Origin: Brevibacillus centrosporus
GTDB taxonomy: Bacteria; Bacillota; Bacilli; Brevibacillales; Brevibacillaceae
Length of the DNA stretch: 64,000 bases
NCBI RefSeq assembly: GCF_003710815.1
Contig: NZ_RHHP01000001.1
Span: forward strand, 496,001 to 560,000
Direction: 5' to 3'
Shown here: positions 17,196 through 25,659 of the stretch, one piece after another
Position numbering within the stretch: the first letter of the stretch is position 1
Layout of the letters: every line of letters begins with the position of its first letter
Program-made: the position numbers and the translations under genes
Notes under the pieces: model-generated
Databases searched by the model: none
What the model saw: only the letters and a program-made list of their open reading frames with translations
Told to the model about the DNA's origin: nothing

Positions 17196-18344
17196 ATGAG
17201 CCGAACGAGTCGAACCGTAACAAGACGCAGAAAAACGATCACCAAGTGGCGCCAGGCCGGGCAACGAACACTGCTTTTCAGTTTGTTCGCCATTCTCGCG
17301 GTCGGTGGTTACGTCTTGTATGAGCGGATTTCAAGCACGGGACAGGAAGGATCTGCACAACCAACTCCTCCATCCCACCAAGAGAGCGAAGCAGCTCCTG
17401 AAAAAGAGCCCACGATTTCACTTAGCTTTGCTGGCGATGTCATGATGTCAGGGAACGTCGAGAAAACTTTGCAGGAAAAAGGGTATGACTATGCTTTTTC
17501 GCACGTGTCCCCTCTCTTTCTCGCGGATGACTACACGATCGTCAATCTGGAGACGCCGATCACCGAACGAGGGACTCCCTCTGACAATAAAGCCTTCGTG
17601 TACAAATCCTCTCCGCTCGCGGTGCCAGCCATGAAGCAGGCGGGGATTGATGCCGTCAATCTGGCAAACAATCATACTCTCGATCAAGGAACAGAAGGGT
17701 TGCTCGACACGCTGGCTGCACTCGAAAACCATCAGATTGATTACGTAGGTGCAGGAAAAGATGATGCCCGGGCCTATGCTCCTGTGTACATCGAAAAAAA
17801 CGGGATTCGCGTGGCCCTGCTCGGCTTTAGTCGAGTCATTCCCGAATACAGCTGGTACGCCGGAAAAAACAAGCCGGGGTTAGCCGCCACCTACAACCCT
17901 GCCCTCGCCGTCCAAGCGATCCAGGAGGCACAAGCTGGGGCAGATGTGGTCATAGTTATCGCCCATTGGGGAAAAGAAAAAGTGGATGACCCGATCGAGC
18001 ACCAAACGACTCTTGCCCGCACATTCATCGATGCAGGGGCAGATCTGGTGATCGGAGGACATCCACATGTTTTGCAAGGCTTTGAAAAATACCAGGACAA
18101 ATGGATTGCATACAGCTTGGGCAACTTTATTTTCACACGAGCTTCCGAGCCCAAGACATGGGAGAGCATGGTGCTTCAAGCCGAGTGTACCAAGCAAGGC
18201 AGCTGTGAACTGACGATGCTTCCCTACCACGCAAAGCTAGGTCAGGCTGTCCCGATGAATGAGGCAGACGGCAGGCTTTTGCTGGAGCGGATCCAATCGC
18301 TGTCCAATTCCGTTACCATTCACCCAAATGGTCGTTTGGAATGA
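17196..18344 (+). CDS. CapA family protein (poly-gamma-glutamate synthesis protein-like, membrane-anchored)
   Basis: A 382-residue protein. A basic N-terminus (RTVTRRRKTITKWRQ) is followed by one membrane helix (about 25-45), a Pro/Ser/Glu-rich linker, and a CapA metallophosphatase-like domain outside the cell: ISLSFAGDVMMSG, NLETPIT, NLANNHTLDQG, VIAHWGKE, GGHPHVLQGFE, AYSLGNFIF. CapA is needed for poly-gamma-glutamate capsule export in Bacillus, but no capB/capC genes are near, so the substrate is unknown. AGGAGGAATC precedes the ATG at 17196. A short membrane ORF follows it. Confidence 0.88.
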   Translation: MSRTSRTVTRRRKTITKWRQAGQRTLLFSLFAILAVGGYVLYERISSTGQEGSAQPTPPSHQESEAAPEKEPTISLSFAGDVMMSGNVEKTLQEKGYDYAFSHVSPLFLADDYTIVNLETPITERGTPSDNKAFVYKSSPLAVPAMKQAGIDAVNLANNHTLDQGTEGLLDTLAALENHQIDYVGAGKDDARAYAPVYIEKNGIRVALLGFSRVIPEYSWYAGKNKPGLAATYNPALAVQAIQEAQAGADVVIVIAHWGKEKVDDPIEHQTTLARTFIDAGADLVIGGHPHVLQGFEKYQDKWIAYSLGNFIFTRASEPKTWESMVLQAECTKQGSCELTMLPYHAKLGQAVPMNEADGRLLLERIQSLSNSVTIHPNGRLE

Positions 18345-18401
18345 AACATTTTCTTCCGCGTCACGTAATACCTAGAGAAGCATGCGAAAGGAGGGTCTGC
18401 T

Positions 18402-18533
18402 ATGACAGGATTGCTCATCGCCCTGGGCGCATTTGGGATCTTTGCTGTCTCCGGGTATTTCCTGACGAAGTGGGAAAAGGTCGTCTTCCCAGGCAACCAG
18501 CAAAACGGAGAGTCAAAGCCCAATCAGAAATAA
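18402..18533 (+). CDS. Small single-pass membrane protein of unknown function
   Basis: A 43-residue ORF read directly: MTGLLIALGAFGIFAVSGYF then a charged TKWEKVVF turn and a polar tail (GNQQNGESKPNQK). It has one clear membrane helix. AAAGGAGGG lies seven bases before the ATG, and it starts 57 bp after the CapA gene, so it is likely co-transcribed with it. No family was recognised. Confidence 0.6.
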   Translation: MTGLLIALGAFGIFAVSGYFLTKWEKVVFPGNQQNGESKPNQK

Positions 18534-18541
18534 ACTTGCGC

Positions 18542-19507
18542 TTAGGTATAGCTGTTGATAATCTTACCCAGCTTGGCTGCATCTACATTGCTGCCGCTGA
18601 CGATGTTCAATACTTTTTTGCCTTTCAAATGGGGCAAATGCCCGTGCAACAAAGCGGCAACGCCGACTGCACCGGAGCCTTCCACCATGTAGTGATGCTC
18701 TTTCGCCAGCCAGTACATCGCATGGGCAACTTGCTCTTCCTCGACCAGCACAAATTTGTCGACAATGGTAAGCGCCAGATCAAGATTGCCTTGGGAAATC
18801 CCTCCATGCAAGCCGTCAGCAAGCGAGTCGCTGTACGTCACATCAGCCAGTCTGCGCTCCTTGAACGAATAGTACCAAGGTGGCGACGCGTGCGTCTGAA
18901 TCCCGATCACTTCGATGGCTGGATTGAGCGCCTTGGCAGCGACGGCGATTCCGCAAATAAGTCCTCCGCCACCTGCTGGAACCACAATCGCATCAAAGTC
19001 AGGCTGCTCGAGCAGCGCTTCCAGTGCGACTGTCCCTTGTCCTGCGATGATCTCGTTATCCTCGAACGCATGGACGAAGGTCCGCCCAGTTTCTTCTGCT
19101 AGCCGATACGCGTACGCCTCTGCTTCATCGTAATTGTCACCGTGCACCACCAGTTCAGCCCCATACCGCTGAATGCCAGCCCGCTTCGTTTCCGGAGCCG
19201 TCTTTGGTACGACGATCAAGGCTGATACCCCTGTGAGCGATGCCGCGTACGCCACGCCCTGTGCGTGATTTCCTGCCGATGCCGTAATGACCCCTCGTCC
19301 CAGTTCCTCTTTGGATAAAGAAGAGATTTTGTTCAAAGCGCCGCGCAGCTTGAACGAACCCGTCTTCTGCAGGTTCTCCAGCTTGAGCCATACTTCAGAA
19401 CCCACATGCAAGGAAAGCGCATCTGATTTCATCAAAGGCGTCTTTACGATTTCGTGCTCGATACGTTTTTTTGCTTGCAATACACTTAGCATGGAAACAT
19501 TCAGCAT
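18542..19507 (-). CDS. Threonine ammonia-lyase-like PLP enzyme (short form, no ACT domain)
   Basis: A fold-type II PLP enzyme of 321 residues. The PLP lysine is in GSFKLRGA (about 47-54), SAGNHAQGVAYAA follows, and the phosphate-binding loop is VPAGGGGLICGIA. It ends without the regulatory ACT domain of biosynthetic IlvA, like catabolic threonine or serine dehydratases, and like the dehydratase members EutB and BhcB that act on beta-hydroxy amino acids. ATG at 19507 lies nine bases after AGGAGG. It is the last gene of an operon with an M20 amidohydrolase and a YfcC-like carrier, which points to catabolism. Confidence 0.88.
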   Translation of the reverse strand: MLNVSMLSVLQAKKRIEHEIVKTPLMKSDALSLHVGSEVWLKLENLQKTGSFKLRGALNKISSLSKEELGRGVITASAGNHAQGVAYAASLTGVSALIVVPKTAPETKRAGIQRYGAELVVHGDNYDEAEAYAYRLAEETGRTFVHAFEDNEIIAGQGTVALEALLEQPDFDAIVVPAGGGGLICGIAVAAKALNPAIEVIGIQTHASPPWYYSFKERRLADVTYSDSLADGLHGGISQGNLDLALTIVDKFVLVEEEQVAHAMYWLAKEHHYMVEGSGAVGVAALLHGHLPHLKGKKVLNIVSGSNVDAAKLGKIINSYT

Positions 19508-19581
19508 TCTTTCGTACCTCCTGAAGCTTTTTTCTATTCTGTCTGTGAAGCTGTGCACCGTGCCGATCCCTGACCCATTTT

Positions 19582-20736
19582 TCAGGAAAAGCGACGGATG
19601 AGCTGGATAAACAGCTCGATCGCGGTCGGAATCGCATCTTCGTCGATATCAAAGCGCGGATGATGGTGAGGATATGCACTTCTCTCCCCGCCCATGCCCA
19701 CAAAGACAAACGCTCCTGGACAATGCTCCAAATAATAGGCAAAGTCTTCGGCAGCCATAGTCGGCTCCATGTCAGCCGCGTAGAAGGATTCACCGAATGC
19801 CTCAACGACGACTCGCTCTACATAGCGACTTTGCACCCGGTCATTGACCAAGGGAGGCGGTCCCCAGCTGTACTCGATTGTGCCCACCGCGCCAAAGCTC
19901 GCAGAGACACCTTCCACGATGCTTTGCATTTGCGTAAAGATTCGCTGTCTGGTCTCTTGGGTTAGGCTGCGCGTCGTACCCAGCATGACAGCCTCGTTGG
20001 GAATGATGTTGTACGTACTGCCAGCTTCAACCTTGCCGACTGTCAGGACAGCTGGCTGCAAAGGGCTGATCGCTCTGCTGACGACGGATTGCAGTCCACT
20101 GACGATTTGACCCGCGATGAAGATGGGGTCGACGGCATCATGTGGCATGGCACCATGTCCCCCTTTTCCTTCTATCGTGATCGTGAACTCATCGCAAGCC
20201 CCCATCATCGAGCCGTGGCAGACACCGATCTTCCCCTTTTCCAACGGCTGCCAGAGGTGAATCCCGAAAATCGCATCGACGCCATCGAGTACGCCTTGAT
20301 TGATTAAAGCGGTCGCCCCGCTTGGATCGCGCTCTTCCGAGGATTGAAAAATCAACAGGACGTTCGCTTTCAGGTCACTCCTGTTTTCCGCGAGCCATTT
20401 CGCGACTGCCAGCAAGACAGCTGTATGTCCATCATGTCCGCAGGCGTGTGACACCCCTGGAACTTTCGATTGATAGACTTTCTGTCCTTCCTCCATCACA
20501 GGCAGTGCATCAATGTCGGCACGCAGTGCAATGGTTTTGCTTCCTTCCGTCCCTCGCACCAGCCCTACGACACTCGGTGCGGCAAAGTCCAAAATGGGAA
20601 TACTCAGCTCTTCCAGCTGTCTCTTGATATAGGCATGGGTCAGATGCTCTTCCCCTGACAGCTCTGGATACTGATGCAAATGTCGACGATGCTGTACGGC
20701 CCATTCGCCAAGTGCCGTAGAAACCAATGCTTGCAT
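19582..20736 (-). CDS. M20 family amidohydrolase (N-acyl-L-amino acid amidohydrolase / HipO-like)
   Basis: Zinc-dependent hydrolase of 384 residues that typically cleaves N-acyl amino acids. Motifs: LHQYPELSGEE near residue 22, ALRADIDALPVMEE, HACGHDGHTAVLLAVAKWL (metal ligands), FQSSEER (catalytic Glu), HLW, and a C-terminal AEDFAYYLEHCPGAFVFVGMG metal ligand segment. The dimerisation domain lies in between. It sits 15 bp after a YfcC-type transporter gene and ahead of the dehydratase, so it probably frees an amino acid from an imported conjugate. Confidence 0.9.
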   Translation of the reverse strand: MQALVSTALGEWAVQHRRHLHQYPELSGEEHLTHAYIKRQLEELSIPILDFAAPSVVGLVRGTEGSKTIALRADIDALPVMEEGQKVYQSKVPGVSHACGHDGHTAVLLAVAKWLAENRSDLKANVLLIFQSSEERDPSGATALINQGVLDGVDAIFGIHLWQPLEKGKIGVCHGSMMGACDEFTITIEGKGGHGAMPHDAVDPIFIAGQIVSGLQSVVSRAISPLQPAVLTVGKVEAGSTYNIIPNEAVMLGTTRSLTQETRQRIFTQMQSIVEGVSASFGAVGTIEYSWGPPPLVNDRVQSRYVERVVVEAFGESFYAADMEPTMAAEDFAYYLEHCPGAFVFVGMGGERSAYPHHHPRFDIDEDAIPTAIELFIQLIRRFS

Positions 20737-20751
20737 GAACGGTGCCCTCCT

Positions 20752-22158
20752 TTAAAACGGTCCGTAGCCAATGAGCTGTGCGACGATAACGGCTACCAAA
20801 CCGATGGCGTACTGCGTCAAAATCAGAGGCATGATCCATTTCGCCCAACGTCCCCATGGAATACCGGCAATCGCCAGACCTGCCATGAAATAGCCTGATG
20901 TCGGGAAGATAATGTTGCCGATCCCGTCTGCCATCGAAAAGCTGAGTACGGCAGTTTGTCGAGTCACTCCTACCAGATCGGCCAGAGGCGCCATGATCGG
21001 CATCGTCAGCGCTGCTTGTCCACTGCCAGATGGAACGATCAAGTGGATGATCGCTTGCAGCAAGTACATACCCACTACGCTCAGTGCAGGAGGCAAGTGG
21101 TGAATCGCCGATGCTGCGTGGAACAGAATCGTATCGATCACATGCCCGTCCGTCAAAATCACGACGATCGCACGCGCCACACCAATAATCAGGGCGCCTG
21201 AGATCAGACCTGCTGCCCCTTTCATAAACGCATTGACCGTTTCTCCTGCAGACAGCCTGCCGACGATCGCGATGATAATGCCCAATACGGTAAACAGACC
21301 TGCAATCTCCGTGATAAACCATTCGTATTTAACGACCCCGTAAGCCAGCAAGGCAAAGTTGAGCAGGAAGCAGGTCAACACGATTTTGTGTCTCGTCTCC
21401 AGCTTCACATCCTTGGACTCGAGGTTATCGTATTTCCCCTCTGCGAAAAAACCGTAGCCGCGGTCGCGCTTCACTTTCATCGCATAACGGTAGACAAAAT
21501 AGACCGATACCGCGTACATAATCACGAACAGTATGATCCGGTAGCCCATCCCCGAAAATGGCGGCAGCTCGGCAATACTCTGCGCAATCCCCACGGTAAA
21601 TGGATTCATGACCGCTGTGGTAAACCCGATGGACGCCCCTACCAGCACGATCGCAGTCCCAGTAATGACATCAAAGCCCAAGGCAATCGCGAGGGGAATC
21701 ATGATCCCCAGATAAGCGAGCGTTTCCTCTGCCATCCCCATCAGAGCTCCACCCATAGCAAAGAAAAGCATCATGATCGGGATCAGCCATTTTTCCTGAT
21801 TCGCCAGCTTGCGAGAAAGCGTAGAAATGAGTGCTTCAATCGTGCCTGTCGCTGTTAAAATACCAAAAGTACCACCAATAATAAGAACGAAAAAGATAAT
21901 GGACGAAGCTTCTACCATTCCTGTGTGAATCGAACCGATTACGCCCATCAGACTCACGGGAGACGATTCGATTCCTTTGTAGGTGTCAGGTACGACAATG
22001 CTGCGACCATTCACCTCGGTCCGCGTGTATTCGCCAGCTGGCAGAACATACGTTGCAAGAGATGCGATGACCAGTACGATCAACAACAGCACGAAAACAT
22101 TAATTTCCCTAGGCTTTTTGTTCAATGGTGCAGGGGCTGAAACATTCGTTTGTGCCAT
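20752..22158 (-). CDS. YfcC family / C4-dicarboxylate-type anion permease
   Basis: A 468-residue inner-membrane protein with about twelve helices. It has the YfcC/DcuC-superfamily features FVLLLIVLVIASLATYVLPAGEYTR near the start, GGTFGILTATGTIEALI, and a re-entrant-type segment LIVPSGSGQAALTMPIMAPLADLVGVTRQ that recurs in this carrier group. Substrates in the family include arginine/ornithine and short dicarboxylates. Its position at the head of the M20-dehydratase operon suggests uptake of an amino-acid derivative. Confidence 0.85.
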   Translation of the reverse strand: MAQTNVSAPAPLNKKPREINVFVLLLIVLVIASLATYVLPAGEYTRTEVNGRSIVVPDTYKGIESSPVSLMGVIGSIHTGMVEASSIIFFVLIIGGTFGILTATGTIEALISTLSRKLANQEKWLIPIMMLFFAMGGALMGMAEETLAYLGIMIPLAIALGFDVITGTAIVLVGASIGFTTAVMNPFTVGIAQSIAELPPFSGMGYRIILFVIMYAVSVYFVYRYAMKVKRDRGYGFFAEGKYDNLESKDVKLETRHKIVLTCFLLNFALLAYGVVKYEWFITEIAGLFTVLGIIIAIVGRLSAGETVNAFMKGAAGLISGALIIGVARAIVVILTDGHVIDTILFHAASAIHHLPPALSVVGMYLLQAIIHLIVPSGSGQAALTMPIMAPLADLVGVTRQTAVLSFSMADGIGNIIFPTSGYFMAGLAIAGIPWGRWAKWIMPLILTQYAIGLVAVIVAQLIGYGPF

Positions 22159-22240
22159 CGAGCAGTTCGACCTCCTTCTTATCTAAATTTTCTGTCTCCA
22201 AATGGTAGCATACTCTCTTAGAACCATCTAATAAGGAATG

Positions 22241-22257
22241 CCTATGGTAACCATTGA
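22241..22257. promoter_or_regulatory. Candidate LysR operator upstream of the YfcC operon
   Basis: CCTATGGTAACCATTGA, containing the near-palindrome ATGGT-A-ACCAT, about 85 bp before the YfcC start. An almost identical sequence occurs at 23273 in the LysR/OCD intergenic region. Confidence 0.5.
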
Positions 22258-22356
22258 GAGATTCAATTCTATCGGTTCAAGAACTCTGTCGGCACGCCGA
22301 AAAGGCCGATCGCCTCCGCAGAGGATCCGCCTCAGCCTATCCTGCTTTTTTATTCT

Positions 22357-23235
22357 CTATCGACCTGTCGCTTCCGGCCAGCCTTCTATCACCAGCTCTG
22401 CGAATGACCGAATCGTCGTTTCCTCGGATCGATCCTTCAAAAAAATAAGATGGGTATCCAAACGTTGCTCGAGCTGGTGCAAAGGAACGAGCAACCCGGA
22501 TGCCAACTCCTCGCGAATCAAATTTGCACTGATTAACGCGACACCCGTATGATTCAAGGCCGCTATTTTGATGGCTTCCTCGCTGCTGCTTTCGATCGCA
22601 GCTGCCGGATGATAGTCTAGCCCCGTAATCGACTGGCTATGGAGACCCTCGAGATTGTAGCTCTCTTTATAGATAAAAGGGAAATGCTCCATGATGTAGC
22701 TTTGGTCATGCTTTTCATAGATTTCTCTGGACGTGACGACCAGCAGCTTTTCCTGTTCCAAAAGTCTGCTCTCCACTTCTGGCTTGCCACTCACCCCTGC
22801 GATGATGCCGATGTCTGCCTCATTGGAAGTGATCATGTTTACGGCATCCGCACTGTTGCACGAAACGAGCTTCAGCTTGACCTGCGGATGATGATGGATA
22901 TAAGAACGGATCAACTGGCTGAGATAATGGGTCCAGTAATATTCCGGTGCCGCCACTACCAGTGTTCCGTAAGGCCCGTCCAGCATTTTTATCGCTTTAT
23001 CCATTTGGGAGACGACTGCAAACAGCTTGTCCACATGCTCTTTCATCATCTTCCCGGCCGGTGTCAGAAACGTTTTTTTCCCGACCCGATTGAACAACGG
23101 ATGTCCAATCTCCTTTTCCAGCGTCTGGATTTGCAGTGTAATCGTCGGTTGTGTATAGCCGAGCATTTCGGCAGCTTTGGTCAAGTTAAGCTGGTCTGCT
23201 ACTACCTGAAATGTTTTTAACGTGCGAAGCTCCAT
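22357..23235 (-). CDS. LysR family transcriptional regulator
   Basis: A 292-residue regulator: N-terminal winged helix (MELRTLKTFQVVADQLNLTKAAEMLGYTQPTITLQIQTLEKEIGHPLFNRVG), linker helix, then a two-lobe LysR substrate domain (GTLVVAAPEYYWTHYLSQLI onward). The start at 23235 is preferred since LysR proteins begin M-E-x-R-x-L and GGGGGGAG lies ahead. It is divergent from the OCD-aminotransferase pair and upstream in the same direction as the YfcC operon, with matching operator-like motifs on both sides, so it probably controls both. Confidence 0.92.
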   Translation of the reverse strand: MELRTLKTFQVVADQLNLTKAAEMLGYTQPTITLQIQTLEKEIGHPLFNRVGKKTFLTPAGKMMKEHVDKLFAVVSQMDKAIKMLDGPYGTLVVAAPEYYWTHYLSQLIRSYIHHHPQVKLKLVSCNSADAVNMITSNEADIGIIAGVSGKPEVESRLLEQEKLLVVTSREIYEKHDQSYIMEHFPFIYKESYNLEGLHSQSITGLDYHPAAAIESSSEEAIKIAALNHTGVALISANLIREELASGLLVPLHQLEQRLDTHLIFLKDRSEETTIRSFAELVIEGWPEATGR

Positions 23236-23272
23236 CCTGCTCCCCCCAAGCTTAGAAGGTCTCTCTGAGATT

Positions 23273-23289
23273 CCTATGGTTACTATTGA
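23273..23289. promoter_or_regulatory. Candidate LysR operator between lysR and the OCD-like gene
   Basis: CCTATGGTTACTATTGA matches the motif at 22241 in 15 of 17 positions and lies between divergent genes, the usual place of a LysR autoregulatory site. Confidence 0.5.
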
Positions 23290-23376
23290 ATACACTAATT
23301 TCATTATTATTTTATTCTATGCTAAAGTCAAAGCCATATCATCCAAAGAGTCAAGAGAGGGAGAGGGGGATCTATC

Positions 23377-24432
23377 ATGTTTCCATTTCGAGTAATCGAT
23401 GAAGCAAGCGTGAGAAAGCTGCTGGACATGAAAAACGTCATCGAGCTGGTTGAGCGAGCCTACACGCTCAAGGAGCAAAAAGAAGCATCATTGTTCCCAA
23501 TGGTATTCCACGAATTTGCTCCAGGGAAAGCTGACATGGATATCAAATCCGGTCATCTAAAGGGAGCTCATATATTCGGACTGAAGCTGGTCTCCTGGTT
23601 CGGGGATAACCCGTCCAAAGAGCTTCCCGCACTCGTCGGTTTTGTCATGGTTCTCGACAGCGATACCGGCGTTCCGAAAGGCATGATGAGCGGCGAACCA
23701 GTAACCTTGATGCGTACAGGTGCGGCCGGCGGAATCGGTGCCAAGTATTTCGCAAGACCAGAATCCGAGAACTTGCTGCTGGTAGGCAGCGGACATCTGG
23801 CTCCATATGAAATCATGGCTACCCTTTCCACCATGGAGCACATCAAAAAAGTGACGGTATACAATGCAAACTCCTATGAGAGAGCAGCAGCCTTTTGTAC
23901 AACGGCAAAAGACAAACTGAAAAATATGTTCCTTCCATCTTATCAGAATGATCAGGAGCTTTATCAGACGCTGCTGGACCGCATCGACATCGAGTACGTC
24001 GCAACCGACAACATCCGTGCAGCCACAGAAGAAGCCGATATCATCATTACCGCTACTCCTTCCCACAAGCCGATCATCATGAAGGAATGGGTCAAGCCTG
24101 GCACACATTTCTCCTGCGTTGGCGCAGATATGGCAGGAAAACAGGAAATCGATGAGAATCTCTTTTCATCCGCTCGCGTTTTCGTAGATGACGTGACACA
24201 AGCCATCAACGTCGGCGAAACCAAAGTCGCTGTCCAAAAAGGGCTCATCACCAAAGACGACATCATCTCGGAAATCGGCAGCGTCATCCTCGGCAAGACA
24301 CCAGGCCGCTTGTCTGATCAAGATATCACCATTTACGACAGCACAGGGATTGCCTTACAGGATTTGATCACAGCGGATTACGTCCTCAAAAAAGCGGAGG
24401 AGCAAGGCATCGGAACAATTGCACAGCTTTAA
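23377..24432 (+). CDS. Ornithine cyclodeaminase / mu-crystallin family protein
   Basis: A 351-residue NAD(P)-binding protein. It has the OCD features FPMVFHEF, DIKSGHL, GLKLVSW near the N-terminus, GEPVTLMRTGAAGGIGAKYFARPES and a Rossmann segment LLLVGSGHLAPYEIMA, then TATPSHKPII. Family members are ornithine cyclodeaminases, alanine dehydrogenases and imine reductases such as EutC and iminosuccinate reductase. The partner genes (an IlvA-like dehydratase and an aminotransferase) make imine reduction plausible, but the substrate cannot be read from sequence. The start is preceded by GAGAGGGGGA. Confidence 0.87.
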   Translation: MFPFRVIDEASVRKLLDMKNVIELVERAYTLKEQKEASLFPMVFHEFAPGKADMDIKSGHLKGAHIFGLKLVSWFGDNPSKELPALVGFVMVLDSDTGVPKGMMSGEPVTLMRTGAAGGIGAKYFARPESENLLLVGSGHLAPYEIMATLSTMEHIKKVTVYNANSYERAAAFCTTAKDKLKNMFLPSYQNDQELYQTLLDRIDIEYVATDNIRAATEEADIIITATPSHKPIIMKEWVKPGTHFSCVGADMAGKQEIDENLFSSARVFVDDVTQAINVGETKVAVQKGLITKDDIISEIGSVILGKTPGRLSDQDITIYDSTGIALQDLITADYVLKKAEEQGIGTIAQL

Positions 24433-24462
24433 TCACGCAAATGAGATAAAGGAGGAAGGATT

Positions 24463-25587
24463 GTGGATATCAAGCTTTTTGCAGTAGAGGATTGGATGAA
24501 CAAATACGAGATGAGCGCGACGTACAATATCGCGGAGACTTGCGTCGATTCCTTGACGGTTGAGGAACTCATTTCGATAGATGGAACGAATCCAGAAGAC
24601 TTTTTCCGTTCCCTCGCTTCCAAAAAACTGACGTATGGACACATTGAAGGCTCGCCGGAATTCCGCACACTGGTTTCCCAACTGTACACGACCGTTGACC
24701 CGCATCAGGTGCTCGTCATGAATGGCGGGATCGCGGCCAACTTCCTGGTCTTTTACTCGCTCGTAAAGCCTGGCGACCATGTTATTTCCGTTCATCCTAC
24801 CTATCAGCAAATCTATGACGTACCAAAATCATTTGGTGCCACCGTCGATCTGCTGCATTTGAAGGAAGAAAACGGCTTCCTGCCCGATCTGGATGAACTG
24901 CGCTCGCTCGTGCGGGAAAATACGAAGCTGATCTGCATCAACAACCCGAACAACCCGAGCGGCTCCCTCATGGAGCGAGATACCTTGGAGAAAATCGTGG
25001 AAATCGCCCGCTCCTGCGGCGCTTACCTACTCTGCGACGAGGTCTACCGCAATCTGCTGCAGGATGATGATCTCATCGTCCCTTCTATCGCCGACCTGTA
25101 CGAAAAAGGGATCAGTACATCCAGCATGTCAAAGGCGCTTTCCTTGGCTGGGTTGCGCTTGGGCTGGATCGCAGCTCCGAAAGAAGTGATTGAGGAGTGC
25201 ATCAAGCATCGGGATTACACTACGATCAGCGTAGGGATGCTGGATGATCTTTTGGCTGTCCATGCCATGAAAAACTACGACCGGATATTAACCCGCAATC
25301 GAAAAATTATTAAAGACAATCTGGCAATCCTGGATGAATGGGTAGCGAATGAGCCTGCGATTACGTACGTCAAGCCACGCGCAGGTACAACCGCGATGCT
25401 CAGATATGACTTGCCGATCTCCTCCGTCGATTTCTGCGAAGGATTGTTGAAGGAAACAGGTGCCTTCCTGACCCCTGGTATTTGCTTCGAAATGGAAGGC
25501 TATCTGCGAATTGGCTATGCATGCGAGACAGAAATGCTGCGCGAAGGCTTGCAGAAGCTTTCGGAATACATCCGTTCCAAGCGATAA
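24463..25587 (+). CDS. Class I/II PLP-dependent aminotransferase
   Basis: A fold-type I aminotransferase of 374 residues. It has MNGGIAANFLVFYSLVKPGDHVI, the NNPNNPSGS motif, LLCDEVYR (Asp for pyridine N) and the PLP lysine in SSMSKALSLAGLRLGW; a C-terminal arginine lies in LRIGYA. The overall look recalls VioD/capreomycidine-synthase-type proteins, though that is a weak resemblance. It starts with GTG at 24463 behind AAAGGAGGAAGG, 30 bp after the OCD-like gene, and ends before a strong terminator, so the two form one transcript. Confidence 0.9.
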   Translation: MDIKLFAVEDWMNKYEMSATYNIAETCVDSLTVEELISIDGTNPEDFFRSLASKKLTYGHIEGSPEFRTLVSQLYTTVDPHQVLVMNGGIAANFLVFYSLVKPGDHVISVHPTYQQIYDVPKSFGATVDLLHLKEENGFLPDLDELRSLVRENTKLICINNPNNPSGSLMERDTLEKIVEIARSCGAYLLCDEVYRNLLQDDDLIVPSIADLYEKGISTSSMSKALSLAGLRLGWIAAPKEVIEECIKHRDYTTISVGMLDDLLAVHAMKNYDRILTRNRKIIKDNLAILDEWVANEPAITYVKPRAGTTAMLRYDLPISSVDFCEGLLKETGAFLTPGICFEMEGYLRIGYACETEMLREGLQKLSEYIRSKR

Positions 25588-25607
25588 GCTTTCGGATTGG
25601 TTGCAAT

Positions 25608-25641
25608 GGGCTGTGGAGGCGATCTCCACAGCCCTTTTTTG
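25608..25641 (+). terminator. Terminator of the OCD-aminotransferase operon
   Basis: GGGCTGTGGAG-GCGAT-CTCCACAGCCC followed by seven T. Confidence 0.9.
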
Positions 25642-25659
25642 CATGAAGTGAAGATAATC

